A DNA stretch of 64,000 bases from JACKHA01 sp041401985 (lineage in GTDB: Bacteria > Planctomycetota > Phycisphaerae > Phycisphaerales > UBA1924). The notes under the pieces are model-generated. The model had not been told where the DNA came from. It saw nothing but the letters and a program-made list of their open reading frames with translations, and did no database searches. The stretch is taken from positions 124,001-188,000 of the forward strand of contig JAWKTE010000006.1 in NCBI GenBank assembly GCA_041401985.1. The letters run 5' to 3'. A program made the position numbers and the translations under genes. Numbering within the stretch: position 1 is the stretch's first letter; each line of letters opens with the position of its first letter. This document shows positions 23,956 through 36,352 of this stretch, piece by piece.

Positions 23956-26900
23956 ATGCGTCTGATCAAGCTCACCCTGGCCGGGTTCAAGTCGTTCGCC
24001 GACCGCACCGAGTTCCTCTTCGAGGACGACGTCACGGGCGTGGTCGGGCCCAACGGCTGCGGCAAGAGCAACGTCGTCGATGCGATCAAGTGGGTGCTCG
24101 GCGAGCGCTCCAGCAAGAGCCTGCGCGGCAAGGAGATGATCGACGTCATCTTCGCCGGCTCGGCCGGGCGGAAGCCCGCGGGCATGGCCAGCGTGTCGCT
24201 GACGTTCGAGAATCCGGTGAGGGGAAGCGACGGAGCGACGGAGCGACGGAGCGACGAAGGGGCAGAGGCGAATGCGGCCGACATGGTCGGGGAGATCCCT
24301 GGCGAATCGGCCTCGTCCGAGGCGGGCGAGCACCGGCTCGGAGAGCCAGCCCACCAGGAAGAAACCCAGGCTGCAAGCCTGGGCCACCAGGACAGCGACG
24401 CCGATCTCGACCGCGACACCGCCGACTCGAAAGTCCTCGACGACTCGGTCCGCGGCCGTCGCGCCCTGCCGATCGACGCGGACATCGTCGAGGTCGAGCG
24501 TCGCCTGTACCGCGACGGCACGAGCCAGTACCTGATCAACAGCCGCCGGGCCCGCCTGAAGGACATCCGCGACCTGTTCCTCGACACGGGCGTCGGGGCC
24601 GACGCGTACTCGATCATCGAGCAGGGCAAGGTCGACGCGATGCTGCTGGCCAGCCCGCAGGAGCGTCGGGTGGTGTTCGAAGAGGCCGCGGGCATCGCGC
24701 GGTACAAGCAGCGCCGGATCGAGTCGATCCGCAAGCTCGAGCGGACCGACCAGAACCTCACCTCGACGCGTGAGCAACTCGACAACACCGAGCGTCGCCT
24801 GCGGATGGTCAAGGGCCAGGCCGCGAAAGCCCGGCGGTTCAAGGAACTCGACGAGGAGTTCCGGGCCCTGCGCCTGGCCCTGGCGTTCGACCACTACGAC
24901 GAGATCCGCCAGCGCCTCGACGGGCTGACCAGCCGCCTGTCGGCCCTGGAGAAGGACCGGCGCGAGGCCGGCGCGACCGTGCTCCGCTTCGACCAGGCCC
25001 GCCAGGAGGGCGAACTGGCCCGCGGCGAGGCGCTCGACGCCCAGCGCAGCCTCGAGCAGCAGCGCACCGGCGCGATCCACACCGGCGAGAGCGCGGCCCA
25101 ACGCCGCGCCATGCTCGAGCGCAACCTGGGCGAGGCCGGCAAGCGCCTCGAGGGCGACCGCGAGCAGGTCCAGCGCGTCGAGGCGAGGCTCAAGGAACTG
25201 ACCCAGGACATCCAGCAGCGGGCCTCGCAGATCGGCGCCAGCGCCGAGCAACTGGCCTCCGGCGAGCAGGTGATGCAGCAGGCCGCCGAGGCCCGGGCCC
25301 GCGTGCTCGAGTCGCTCACCGAGCAGCAGTCGGCCCTGGCCAAGCGCCGGGCGACGGCGGCGGAGATCGACCGCGAGCGAACGCGCCTGCTGGCGTCGGT
25401 GCAGGCCGACGAGCGGCGTCTGGAAAGTTTGCGCGAGCAGGCGGCCCGGTCGGCGGCCAAGGCCGCGGCTTTAGCGGGCGAGCAGGAGCAGGTGGCCCAG
25501 GCGATCGAATCGCTCAAGCGAGCGGTGGGCGAGCGGCGCGTGCGGATCGACCAGGCCGAGGGCGCGATCAACGACATCGAGGCCACGCTGGCGTCGCTCT
25601 CGTCGGACCGGGCGTCGCTGGCGGCGTCGCTGGGCGATTTGGAGCAGCGTCTCGTGCGCAGCGAGAGCCGTCGCCAAACACTGCAGGAGATGGTCGAGGC
25701 CCGCGAGGGTCTGGCCGACGCGGTGAAACTGGTGCTGGATCGCAAGGCCTCGGGCGAGGGGTTCGCGTCGGTGCTCGCGCCGCTGGCGGACCTGGTCTCG
25801 GCGGGAGCCGAGCACGCCGCGGCCATCGAGGCCGCCCTCGGGCCGGACCTGCAGGCGCTAGTGGTCCGCGACGTGACGGCGATGCCGACGCGCGAGGAGA
25901 TCGCGGGGCTGGTGGGGCGGGTGACGTTCCTGCCGCTGGGGGCGGGGCTGGCTGCGCGAGCGGGTGTACGCCTCGGCCTTGGCCAGCGCGACGCGCAAGC
26001 GAGCGCGATGCGTCCCGACCCGGCCGATTGGCCGGTCCCTGGGCTGGCAGGCGACGCGGCGCCGGACGCATGGGTTGGCGGCGGGCGTGCGCCGTCGCGC
26101 GCCGGGGCGCCCGGGCTCGATGTCGCGACGCTGCACCTCATGGGCGATCGCGTCCGCCCGCTGCGTCCGCTGGTCCAACCCGACGCCGCGGCCTCTGACG
26201 CCGAGGGCGTTTCGGAACTGCTCGATCATCTTCTCGGCCGCACGTTCCTGGTTGCCGGCCTCGACACCGCGACGCTGCTGAGCGCGGGGCCGCTGGGCGG
26301 GTGCCGGTTCGTGACCGCCGATGGGGCGTGCCTGGAGGCGGACGGGCGCCTGTCGGCGGGGCCGTTGTCGGCGTCGTCGGCGGGCGGGCTGATCCAGCGT
26401 CGGGCGGAACTGGCGAATCTGGAGCGTGAGATCGCGGGGCTGCGCGAGCGCGTCGAGGCCGAGCGGGCGTCGCTCAAGGCCGCGGACGCGGAGGCTGCGG
26501 CGCTCACGACCCAGCGCGGCGGGCACGCGGGGCGTCTGGCGACGCTGCAGCGCGAGCAGATCTCCGATCAGACGCGGCTCGAGCGGGCCGTGGCCGACCA
26601 TGCGCGTCTGGAGCGGGACCTCGGCTCGATCGGGCAGGAGCGCGAGCAGGTTGAGGCCAGCACCGCGAAGATCGAGGCGGATCGGGCGGCTCTTTCCAGC
26701 AAGGCCGAGAGCCTGGCCCGCCTGCACGAGGAGCAGAGCGGGGCCGCGGAGGCGATCGAGCGGGAACTTGTCGGCCTGCGTCGGCGTCACGACGAGGCGA
26801 GCGAGCAGTTGACCGCGTCGAAGATCGAGGTCGGGCGGCTGGGCGAGCAGTTGTCCGCGGCCCGGCGCGAGCACCACGCGCTGCAGGCCCAGCGCGAGGA

Positions 26901-28518
26901 CGCGGCCCGTCGCCAGCGCGACCTGGCCTCGTCGATCGAGCACAACCAGGCCCGCGTGCAGGAGCACGAGCGGGCCATCGAGGAAGCAAGCAAGGCCGGC
27001 GAGGAGGCTCGGGCGACGGCCGCGCGCCTCGAGGAGGAACTCGAAGGCGTGCGCGAGCGCGTCGCCAAGGCCGATGAAGCGGTCAAGTCGCTCGGCGAGC
27101 GGCTGGTGGCGGCCCGCGGGCGGGCCAGCGCGATCGAGCGGGACTGGAACGCGCTGGAGGCGTCGCGCCGCGAGGCCGAGGTGCGGCGTGAGACGCTCGA
27201 GGAGCGGACGCAGGAGGAGATCGGGTTGGACCTGGCGTTCGAGTACGCGGACTATCGCGCGATGATGCGGGATGAAGAGGATGCGACGCCGACGGGTGCC
27301 GCGACGGGTGGCATGGCTGCCGCTCTGGGCAGCCATGCGACGGACCAGGAAGGCGACGAGTCTGCGGAGGATGAGAGCGAGGGGGACATGGCTGTGCAGA
27401 GCCACAGCCATGCCACACGGGTCGCGGTCCGCATCGTCCCTGTGCCGCGGGACGAGGGGCACAAGCGGGTCGAGGAACTCCGGCGCGACATCAAGGCCCT
27501 GGGCAACGTCAACCTCGACTCGATCGAGGAGGAGCGGACGCTCGCGGCCCGCAACGACGACCTGATCCAGCAGGTCGCGGACCTGGACGCCGCGGGGCGG
27601 CAGTTGCGTGAGCTGATCGACCGGCTCAACGACGCCAGTCGTGCACGGTTCGAGGAGACCTTCGTCCGCGTGCAGGAGGAGTTCGGCGGCAAGAACGGGA
27701 TGTTCCGGCGTCTCTTCGGCGGCGGCAAGGCAGAGGTCCGCCTCATGCCGCTGGTCAAGGAGATCAACGGCGAGAAAGTCGAGACCGACCAGGTCGACAT
27801 GCTCGAGTCGGGCGTGGAGATCATCGCCAAGCCGCCGGGCAAGGAGCCGCGGAGCATCAGCCAGTTGTCGGGCGGCGAGAAGACGCTGACGGCGGTGTCG
27901 CTGCTGATGGCGATCTTCCGCAGCAAGCCGTCGTGCTTCTGCGTGCTCGACGAGGTGGACGCGGCCCTGGACGAGGGCAACGTGGCCCGGTTCTGCAACA
28001 CCATCCGCCAGTACACCGACTTCTCGCGGTTCATCGTCATCACGCACAACAAGCGGACCATGCAGGCCGCGGACCGCCTGTACGGCGTGACGATGCAGGA
28101 GCGGGGCGTCTCGAAGCGGGTGAGCGTGCGGTTCGACCAGGTGCGGGACGACGGGTCGTTCACGGCCAAGGGCGATGGGGGCGAGGAGGCTCCCGTGCCG
28201 AAGTCGCCAGTCTCGCCGAACGCGAAGGTCGCGAAGGAGCGCGAGGCTGTGGCGGCGGAAGCGCCCGCCGAGAAGCGACCGCGCCGGTCCACGCGCGCGG
28301 TCGAGGTGCCGACGGTGGCACCCGAATCCGACGAGGCGTCCCAAAGCGAGGCACCCCTGGACGGACCGGTGGTCGTTCCGCCCGCCGAGCCTGTGGGCGT
28401 GGACGCCGCCGCCGCGCCTGTCGCGCCTGCCGAGCCGATCGACGAACGCCCATCACGCCGGCTGCGTGAGGCGCTCGGCCAGATGGGAAGGCGACCCGAG
28501 ACCGCCGGGCGTGCCTGA
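23956..28518 (+). CDS. smc: Chromosome segregation ATPase SMC, enlarged by low-complexity inserts
   Basis: The 1520-residue SMC protein organises and condenses the chromosome with ScpA/ScpB. Walker A GPNGCGKSNV lies at residues 31-40. The ABC signature QLSGGEKTLTAVSLL is near 1300 and Walker B VLDEVDAALDEGN near 1330. Long coiled coils flank a hinge (about residues 560-800). Bacterial SMC normally has about 1150-1200 residues; the excess is in inserts. Residues about 88-165 (24217-24450) split the N-terminal head and contain SDGATERRSDEG. An Ala/Gly/Pro-rich stretch lies in the hinge (25950-26115), two palindrome-derived stretches lie near 1118-1155 (27311-27412), and the C-terminal tail has about 125 residues. 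ATG 23956 has AGGAGG about 11 nt upstream. All catalytic motifs are intact, so the protein is probably functional. Confidence 0.93.
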   Translation: MRLIKLTLAGFKSFADRTEFLFEDDVTGVVGPNGCGKSNVVDAIKWVLGERSSKSLRGKEMIDVIFAGSAGRKPAGMASVSLTFENPVRGSDGATERRSDEGAEANAADMVGEIPGESASSEAGEHRLGEPAHQEETQAASLGHQDSDADLDRDTADSKVLDDSVRGRRALPIDADIVEVERRLYRDGTSQYLINSRRARLKDIRDLFLDTGVGADAYSIIEQGKVDAMLLASPQERRVVFEEAAGIARYKQRRIESIRKLERTDQNLTSTREQLDNTERRLRMVKGQAAKARRFKELDEEFRALRLALAFDHYDEIRQRLDGLTSRLSALEKDRREAGATVLRFDQARQEGELARGEALDAQRSLEQQRTGAIHTGESAAQRRAMLERNLGEAGKRLEGDREQVQRVEARLKELTQDIQQRASQIGASAEQLASGEQVMQQAAEARARVLESLTEQQSALAKRRATAAEIDRERTRLLASVQADERRLESLREQAARSAAKAAALAGEQEQVAQAIESLKRAVGERRVRIDQAEGAINDIEATLASLSSDRASLAASLGDLEQRLVRSESRRQTLQEMVEAREGLADAVKLVLDRKASGEGFASVLAPLADLVSAGAEHAAAIEAALGPDLQALVVRDVTAMPTREEIAGLVGRVTFLPLGAGLAARAGVRLGLGQRDAQASAMRPDPADWPVPGLAGDAAPDAWVGGGRAPSRAGAPGLDVATLHLMGDRVRPLRPLVQPDAAASDAEGVSELLDHLLGRTFLVAGLDTATLLSAGPLGGCRFVTADGACLEADGRLSAGPLSASSAGGLIQRRAELANLEREIAGLRERVEAERASLKAADAEAAALTTQRGGHAGRLATLQREQISDQTRLERAVADHARLERDLGSIGQEREQVEASTAKIEADRAALSSKAESLARLHEEQSGAAEAIERELVGLRRRHDEASEQLTASKIEVGRLGEQLSAARREHHALQAQREDAARRQRDLASSIEHNQARVQEHERAIEEASKAGEEARATAARLEEELEGVRERVAKADEAVKSLGERLVAARGRASAIERDWNALEASRREAEVRRETLEERTQEEIGLDLAFEYADYRAMMRDEEDATPTGAATGGMAAALGSHATDQEGDESAEDESEGDMAVQSHSHATRVAVRIVPVPRDEGHKRVEELRRDIKALGNVNLDSIEEERTLAARNDDLIQQVADLDAAGRQLRELIDRLNDASRARFEETFVRVQEEFGGKNGMFRRLFGGGKAEVRLMPLVKEINGEKVETDQVDMLESGVEIIAKPPGKEPRSISQLSGGEKTLTAVSLLMAIFRSKPSCFCVLDEVDAALDEGNVARFCNTIRQYTDFSRFIVITHNKRTMQAADRLYGVTMQERGVSKRVSVRFDQVRDDGSFTAKGDGGEEAPVPKSPVSPNAKVAKEREAVAAEAPAEKRPRRSTRAVEVPTVAPESDEASQSEAPLDGPVVVPPAEPVGVDAAAAPVAPAEPIDERPSRRLREALGQMGRRPETAGRA
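24225..24262 (+). repeat. 38-bp repeat inside smc, identical to a segment of dnaE
   Basis: Four overlapping GACGGAGC-type units (period 9) form a 38-bp run identical base for base to 31081-31118 in dnaE. It is read in the same frame in both genes and encodes SDGATERRSDEG. A degenerate copy lies at 63299-63335. Confidence 0.9.
24365..24383 (+). repeat. Palindrome inside smc (first insert)
   Basis: CCCAGGCT-gca-AGCCTGGG forms a perfect 8-bp stem within the coding sequence of the N-terminal insert of smc (residues about 137-143). It is read through as coding sequence. Confidence 0.65.
27311..27412 (+). repeat. Two palindromes inside smc (C-terminal coiled-coil insert)
   Basis: GCATGGCTGCC pairs with GGCAGCCATGC (27311-27338), and CATGGCTGTG pairs with CACAGCCATG (27387-27412). 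The two share the GGCATGGCTG core and are about 75 bp apart. They encode GGMAAALGSHA and DMAVQSHSHAT, non-conserved stretches absent from other SMC proteins. Confidence 0.7.
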
Positions 28519-28646
28519 GGCGCGCCATCGGGCGTGGCTCGGAACGCCTGATGCCGTTCAATCCGTGGCGCGATCGCACCAGCCGCTCAGAGCCGCGGCA
28601 GGTGGCACGGGTGGGCGCGAACCTGCACGAACGTCGGGTCTGCGCG

Positions 28647-29021
28647 TCAGTCCTGCGCGATCGTCGACTTGCCGCGCTGGCCGCGTTCTTTCCATGAGTT
28701 GACGGCCGACTGCTTGTCGGGGAACTCCTGGGTGCTGTAGGCCAGGCGGGACTCGCCAACGGTGATCATGTCGCCGTCGACCAGCGGGGTGTCGTTGACG
28801 AGCGTGCGCCCGTTGATATAGGTGCCGTTGGCCGAGCGCATGTCCATGGCGATGTGCTGGCTGGTGGCCTCGTCGTACCTGATCTGGACGTGCTTGCGGC
28901 TGGCGCGCGAGTCCACGATCTGGATCGGGCAGGCCTCGTCGCGCCCGATGACCATGGTCCGCTTGCCCACCGGGTAGTAGTCGCCCTCGTTCGGGCCCGC
29001 CACGATCGTGATCGACGCCAT
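28647..29021 (-). CDS. FHA-domain protein
   Basis: The 124-residue protein consists almost entirely of one FHA domain, which binds phosphothreonine peptides. It has GKRTMVIGRDEACPIQI, the SRKHVQIRYD strand with conserved Ser and His, and the NGTYINGR turn with its Asn. The C-terminal 35 residues are charged and unassigned. Such stand-alone FHA proteins usually read out Ser/Thr kinases; a TPR kinase lies at 38-41 kb, but no direct link can be seen. The gene converges on smc and starts upstream of a small membrane protein transcribed in the same direction. Confidence 0.88.
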   Translation of the reverse strand: MASITIVAGPNEGDYYPVGKRTMVIGRDEACPIQIVDSRASRKHVQIRYDEATSQHIAMDMRSANGTYINGRTLVNDTPLVDGDMITVGESRLAYSTQEFPDKQSAVNSWKERGQRGKSTIAQD

Positions 29022-29152
29022 GCCTTGCCTCGCCCGCCCGGGGCGCGCGGATCGCCCCGGTCCCCGCTATGGAAACCCACTCCGCGGGGGCAATGTAGCG
29101 GCAAACGCCGGCGGGGTCACGCGGCCGGGGCTGGGCAGGCACGCCCGCCGGC

Positions 29153-29434
29153 TCACGGGCTGGACTGGATGCCCCGGACGCGGACGTTCCGGCGTCCGTC
29201 GTCGCCGCCCGGGTTGATGCCGCGGAACGCCCGGAATCTGGCCCGGACCCACCACCAAACGCCAAAGACCAGCCCGACCGGAATGGCGATCGCCGCCGCG
29301 ATGACCAGCACCCCCAGCGCGACCACGAGGATCAGGGCCGTCAGGACCCAGGCGGCGACGGAGGCGAGCAGACCACGCGGGCGGTGGAGTTTCTGCCAGC
29401 GGACCGCGACCTGTTCACGCACGAAACGGCTCAT
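29153..29434 (-). CDS. Small membrane protein of unknown function
   Basis: The 93-residue protein has a basic N-terminal helix (MSRFVREQVAVRWQKLHRPR) and a hydrophobic region long enough for two membrane passes (AAWVLTALILVVALGVLVI and AAAIAIPVGLVFGVWWWV). A basic C-terminal tail follows (RARFRAF, RRNVRVRG). No family was recognised. It lies just upstream of the FHA gene on the same strand, so they may share a transcript. Confidence 0.6.
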   Translation of the reverse strand: MSRFVREQVAVRWQKLHRPRGLLASVAAWVLTALILVVALGVLVIAAAIAIPVGLVFGVWWWVRARFRAFRGINPGGDDGRRNVRVRGIQSSP

Positions 29435-29848
29435 GGCTACCAGAGCCTAGTTCCGAGACGGGGTCCGGGCGTTGCGGACGCCCCGGCGGATGTCCCCGCG
29501 ATCACCTCATCGGGTACCCAAACAAACACCCCCGCGGCCGGAACGAGCCGGCCGGGGGGCGTGGAAAGTGGGCAGAATGGAACACCGGTGCCGTATGGGC
29601 AAAGTGTTGCGCCGACCTGTCAACATGCCACAGATCCGCGAAATGGGTACCAGACAACGAGAATTGTTGTTGTGCGGCTGGGGTGGCGGGGACGGAACGC
29701 CCCCTGAATAGGGCGGGTGCCGAGCGTGGCTTGGCGGCGTCGGTGGCTGGCGGCAATGCCGAGCCCGGCCAGCGGGCGGGTACCATGGTGTAGACGGGGC
29801 CCGTTCGGGATTGCGGGCTCCGTTTCGCGCGCACGGAAGGGATCGGCC
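29435..29848. other. 414-bp divergent spacer upstream of dnaE
   Basis: It holds the hairpin at 29522-29561 and a lower-GC stretch at 29615-29680. The dnaE start is preceded by GGAAGGGAT. No protein gene is supported on either strand. Confidence 0.4.
29522..29561 (-). terminator. Terminator-like hairpin in the spacer upstream of dnaE
   Basis: On the minus strand CCCCCGGCCGG and CCGGCC-GC-GGGGG form an 11-bp stem with a 2-nt bulge, followed by TGTTTGTTT. No annotated gene ends here, so it either closes a short unrecognised transcript or is fortuitous. A perfect TTGACA box on the same strand lies about 60 nt upstream (29618-29623). Confidence 0.45.
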
Positions 29849-34075
<4,227 letters not shown>

Positions 34076-34092
34076 CGGGGGGCCGGGAGGCA

Positions 34093-34887
34093 CTACTGCT
34101 CGGCGTGGGCGCGGATGAGCGACGAGAGCGTCGCGACGTCCTGGTCGTTGATGACGCCGTTCATGTCGAAGTCGGCGCCGTTGGGCGTGGTGGGGCCGCT
34201 GAGGGCGAGCAGGACGTTCATGTCCTGGGCGTCGAGGCGGCCGTCGGCGTTCATGTCGCCGAGCGAGAGGCGGAGTTGGGCGCGGGCCGGGGGCGTGATC
34301 TTCACGCCCGGGATGTCGCCGCCGATGGCGGCCGAGAGCAGGCGGGCCAGGCCGTCCTTGTCGCGGGAAGTCTGGAGGAGCAGGTCGTGCAGCGGGGCCA
34401 GGCCCGGGTCGGCCTCGACGAGGCGGGTCCAGGGGTTCTCGGCGTTGGCCAGGGCCTCGAGTTCCTCGTCGGTCAGGTGGGCCAGATGGGCGGCTTCCTG
34501 GACCGTGACGAGCCCGTCGGTCTCGTCCTCGATCACGACGTCGATGGGGCCGGTCGGGGCGGCGGCGTTGAGCAGGGCGTCGAGTTCGGCCTGTTTGTCG
34601 GCGTCGGTGACCGGCATGGACGCGCCGGCGTGCACGCCAAGGGGCCGGGCGTTGGGGCCCGGCGTCTGCGGGGCGTTGGACGCGGCCAGGGCGTCGAGGC
34701 CGCGGAGCGCGCCGGAGCCGGTGCCTTGGCCCGAGGCGCCGGGCTGCCCGGAGGCGGCGGGTCGGGAAGACGGGCTGGAGGCGTCGGAGTCCTGGTTGAC
34801 GCCGACGAGCAGGAGGGCGGCGGCCAGGACGAGGACGGTGCCGACGCCGCCGGCGGCTCCGAGGATTGTTGAGGGCTTGAGGTCCAC
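34093..34887 (-). CDS. Membrane-anchored protein with C-terminal type I dockerin-like repeat pair
   Basis: From GTG 34887 (AAGGAG 7 nt upstream) the 264-residue protein has one N-terminal membrane segment (ILGAAGGVGTVLVLAAALLLV), then a Ser/Pro/Gly-rich linker. A helical region follows and ends in two calcium-loop repeats, LGDMNADGRLDAQDMNVLLA and DFDMNGVINDQDVATLSSLI, the pattern of type I dockerins. It would sit in the cytoplasmic or outer membrane with the dockerin exposed; a cohesin partner was not seen. It converges on dnaE with a 17-bp gap. A 28-bp element 40 bp upstream of the start is shared with the PPC gene at 36353-37468. Confidence 0.75.
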   Translation of the reverse strand: MDLKPSTILGAAGGVGTVLVLAAALLLVGVNQDSDASSPSSRPAASGQPGASGQGTGSGALRGLDALAASNAPQTPGPNARPLGVHAGASMPVTDADKQAELDALLNAAAPTGPIDVVIEDETDGLVTVQEAAHLAHLTDEELEALANAENPWTRLVEADPGLAPLHDLLLQTSRDKDGLARLLSAAIGGDIPGVKITPPARAQLRLSLGDMNADGRLDAQDMNVLLALSGPTTPNGADFDMNGVINDQDVATLSSLIRAHAEQ

Positions 34888-34926
34888 GGCTGGTCTCCTT
34901 GGTGGGGCTTGTGCCCCCATCCAGAG

Positions 34927-34954
34927 CAGCGGGGCGCGCGGGGCTGGTCCGCAA
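34927..34954 (-). promoter_or_regulatory. 28-bp element shared with 37544-37571
   Basis: On the minus strand the element reads TTGCGGACCAG, seven variable bases, then CGCCCCGCTG. Both outer blocks (11 and 10 bp) are identical in the second copy. It lies 40 bp upstream of the dockerin gene start. The spacing resembles a promoter with a -35-like and a -10-like box, possibly for an alternative sigma factor, but an operator is equally possible. Confidence 0.5.
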
Positions 34955-34961
34955 CGCCGGG

Positions 34962-35003
34962 TCGGAAGAAATGCTCCGGGCACGCGCCTGGCGTGCCCGG
35001 AGC
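34962..35003 (-). terminator. Intrinsic terminator after the first PPC gene
   Basis: A perfect 13-bp stem (GCTCCGGGCACGC with GCGTGCCCGGAGC, 5-nt loop) is followed by ATTTCTT on the minus strand, 26 nt past the stop of the gene at 35030. Confidence 0.75.
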
Positions 35004-35029
35004 GATCGGGACTGGTGTCGGCGCGGGGG

Positions 35030-36136
35030 CTATGGGAGGTACACGGGCTCGTTGACAATGGTGACGGCCCGGTAGGCCGAGACGTCGTAGAACCCGTTGA
35101 CCACGGTGACATTGGCGGTTCCGCCCGCAAAGCCGACGAACGTGCCGGGGGGAAGGAAGGCTCGGTACCCCTTGGTCTGGCCCGGATCGATGTACGGCTG
35201 GATGGGCAGATCAAAGGAGTAGGGCTGGCCGTTGATGGTCAGGTTGAAGATGTCGAAGATCTGGATGGGGTGGTCGGAGTGGTTGGTGAAGCGGAGGTAG
35301 AGGTCGTAGCCCTGCGGGGTTCGGAAGAACTTGGGCGTGACCTCCATGCCCAGGGGCTCGTTGACGTTGGTTGTGCAGGCCGAGAGCAGCCACTTGTGGT
35401 TCTCGATGGCGGTGTAGCCGACGAGCAGGACGTAGTACGTGCCCGGGAGCGGGTTGTCGATCTCGATGGTGTCCTGCTGCCCGGACCCGTTTCTTGACGC
35501 CCACGTGTAGAAGCCATAGCGGAGCACGGGCAGCGCGCCGCGCCGGACGAAGATGTCGGGATCCCCACTGGGGCTGTAGTGCGGAGAGACGCGGAAGGTC
35601 ACGCGGGGCGTGTTGGGGGGAACGTAGAACGAGAAGAACTGCTGCGAGCCGCTGTGCCCCTGGACCCACATGTTCTGCCCATTGCTCAATCGAAGCGTGG
35701 CCCGGAAGCGGCAGCTCGAGTAGCCGCGGTACGCGTGGACGGCGAGATACCAGATGCCGGGCTCGGGGTTGATGACCTTGAGGTTCTCGTTCGAGTCGCC
35801 GCTGCGCGACTGCTGCTGGTCCGGCGGGAACGGGAATGAGGTTTGGGGCGGCGAGCCGTACCGCAGGAACAGGTCCGCGTCGCCGTTCGGGCCGTTGAGA
35901 GAGACCTCGAGCGCGGCCGTGCCCGCCGGGACGTTGATCCGCAGGTACTGCACATGCCCGATGGTGTTGCTCATCCAGAGGATCTGCCCGGATCGGACCA
36001 TGTACTGGGCCGAGGCCTGGGTCGCGGTCAACGCGACGGTCAGGATCATGGCGACGAGCGCGAGGAGGCCCGCGCCGGGCCTGGCGGGTCGGTGATCGGT
36101 GGGCGGGTTGTCGGGGGAAATGGCGGTCCGCGGCAT
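35030..36136 (-). CDS. Secreted protein with two PPC-like beta domains (paralogue 1)
   Basis: The 368-residue protein has an extended signal peptide (hydrophobic LLALVAMILTVALTATQ, cleavage likely after ASA near residue 43). Two pre-peptidase C-terminal (PPC) type beta-sandwich domains follow at about residues 50-140 and 150-245, each with the hallmarks SNGPNGDADLFLRYG or GDPDIFVRRG and GTYYVLLVGY or GIWYLAVHAY. The C-terminal 110 residues form another beta domain (FFRTPQGYDLYLRFTNHSDH, TFVGFAGGTANVTV). No protease domain is present, so it is a structural or binding protein at or outside the cell surface. The neighbouring gene is a close paralogue in tandem. Confidence 0.78.
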   Translation of the reverse strand: MPRTAISPDNPPTDHRPARPGAGLLALVAMILTVALTATQASAQYMVRSGQILWMSNTIGHVQYLRINVPAGTAALEVSLNGPNGDADLFLRYGSPPQTSFPFPPDQQQSRSGDSNENLKVINPEPGIWYLAVHAYRGYSSCRFRATLRLSNGQNMWVQGHSGSQQFFSFYVPPNTPRVTFRVSPHYSPSGDPDIFVRRGALPVLRYGFYTWASRNGSGQQDTIEIDNPLPGTYYVLLVGYTAIENHKWLLSACTTNVNEPLGMEVTPKFFRTPQGYDLYLRFTNHSDHPIQIFDIFNLTINGQPYSFDLPIQPYIDPGQTKGYRAFLPPGTFVGFAGGTANVTVVNGFYDVSAYRAVTIVNEPVYLP

Positions 36137-36292
36137 CGAGTTCTCCTATCTCCGAGGGTTCTGGACGATTTGGGGCCGGATTGGCCAGCGTACCCGATTC
36201 CGGGGGGAAGATCGACCCGGAAACAGGTCCCGATCGATCCGGGCGTGCTGGCCCAAGAAGGGCAGCGGCCCGACGGTCGTCGGGCCGCAACG

Positions 36293-36319
36293 AAAAACGC
36301 GGCACCCAAGGGCGCCGCG
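36293..36319 (-). terminator. Intrinsic terminator after the second PPC gene
   Basis: On the minus strand CGCGGCGCCC and GGGTGCCGCG form a stem with a 2-nt TT apex, followed directly by TTTTT, 34 nt past the stop at 36353. A second hairpin without a T-run lies at 36265-36288. Confidence 0.75.
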
Positions 36320-36352
36320 CTCTGAATCAGGGATTGTCCGGAGTTGCCGGGC

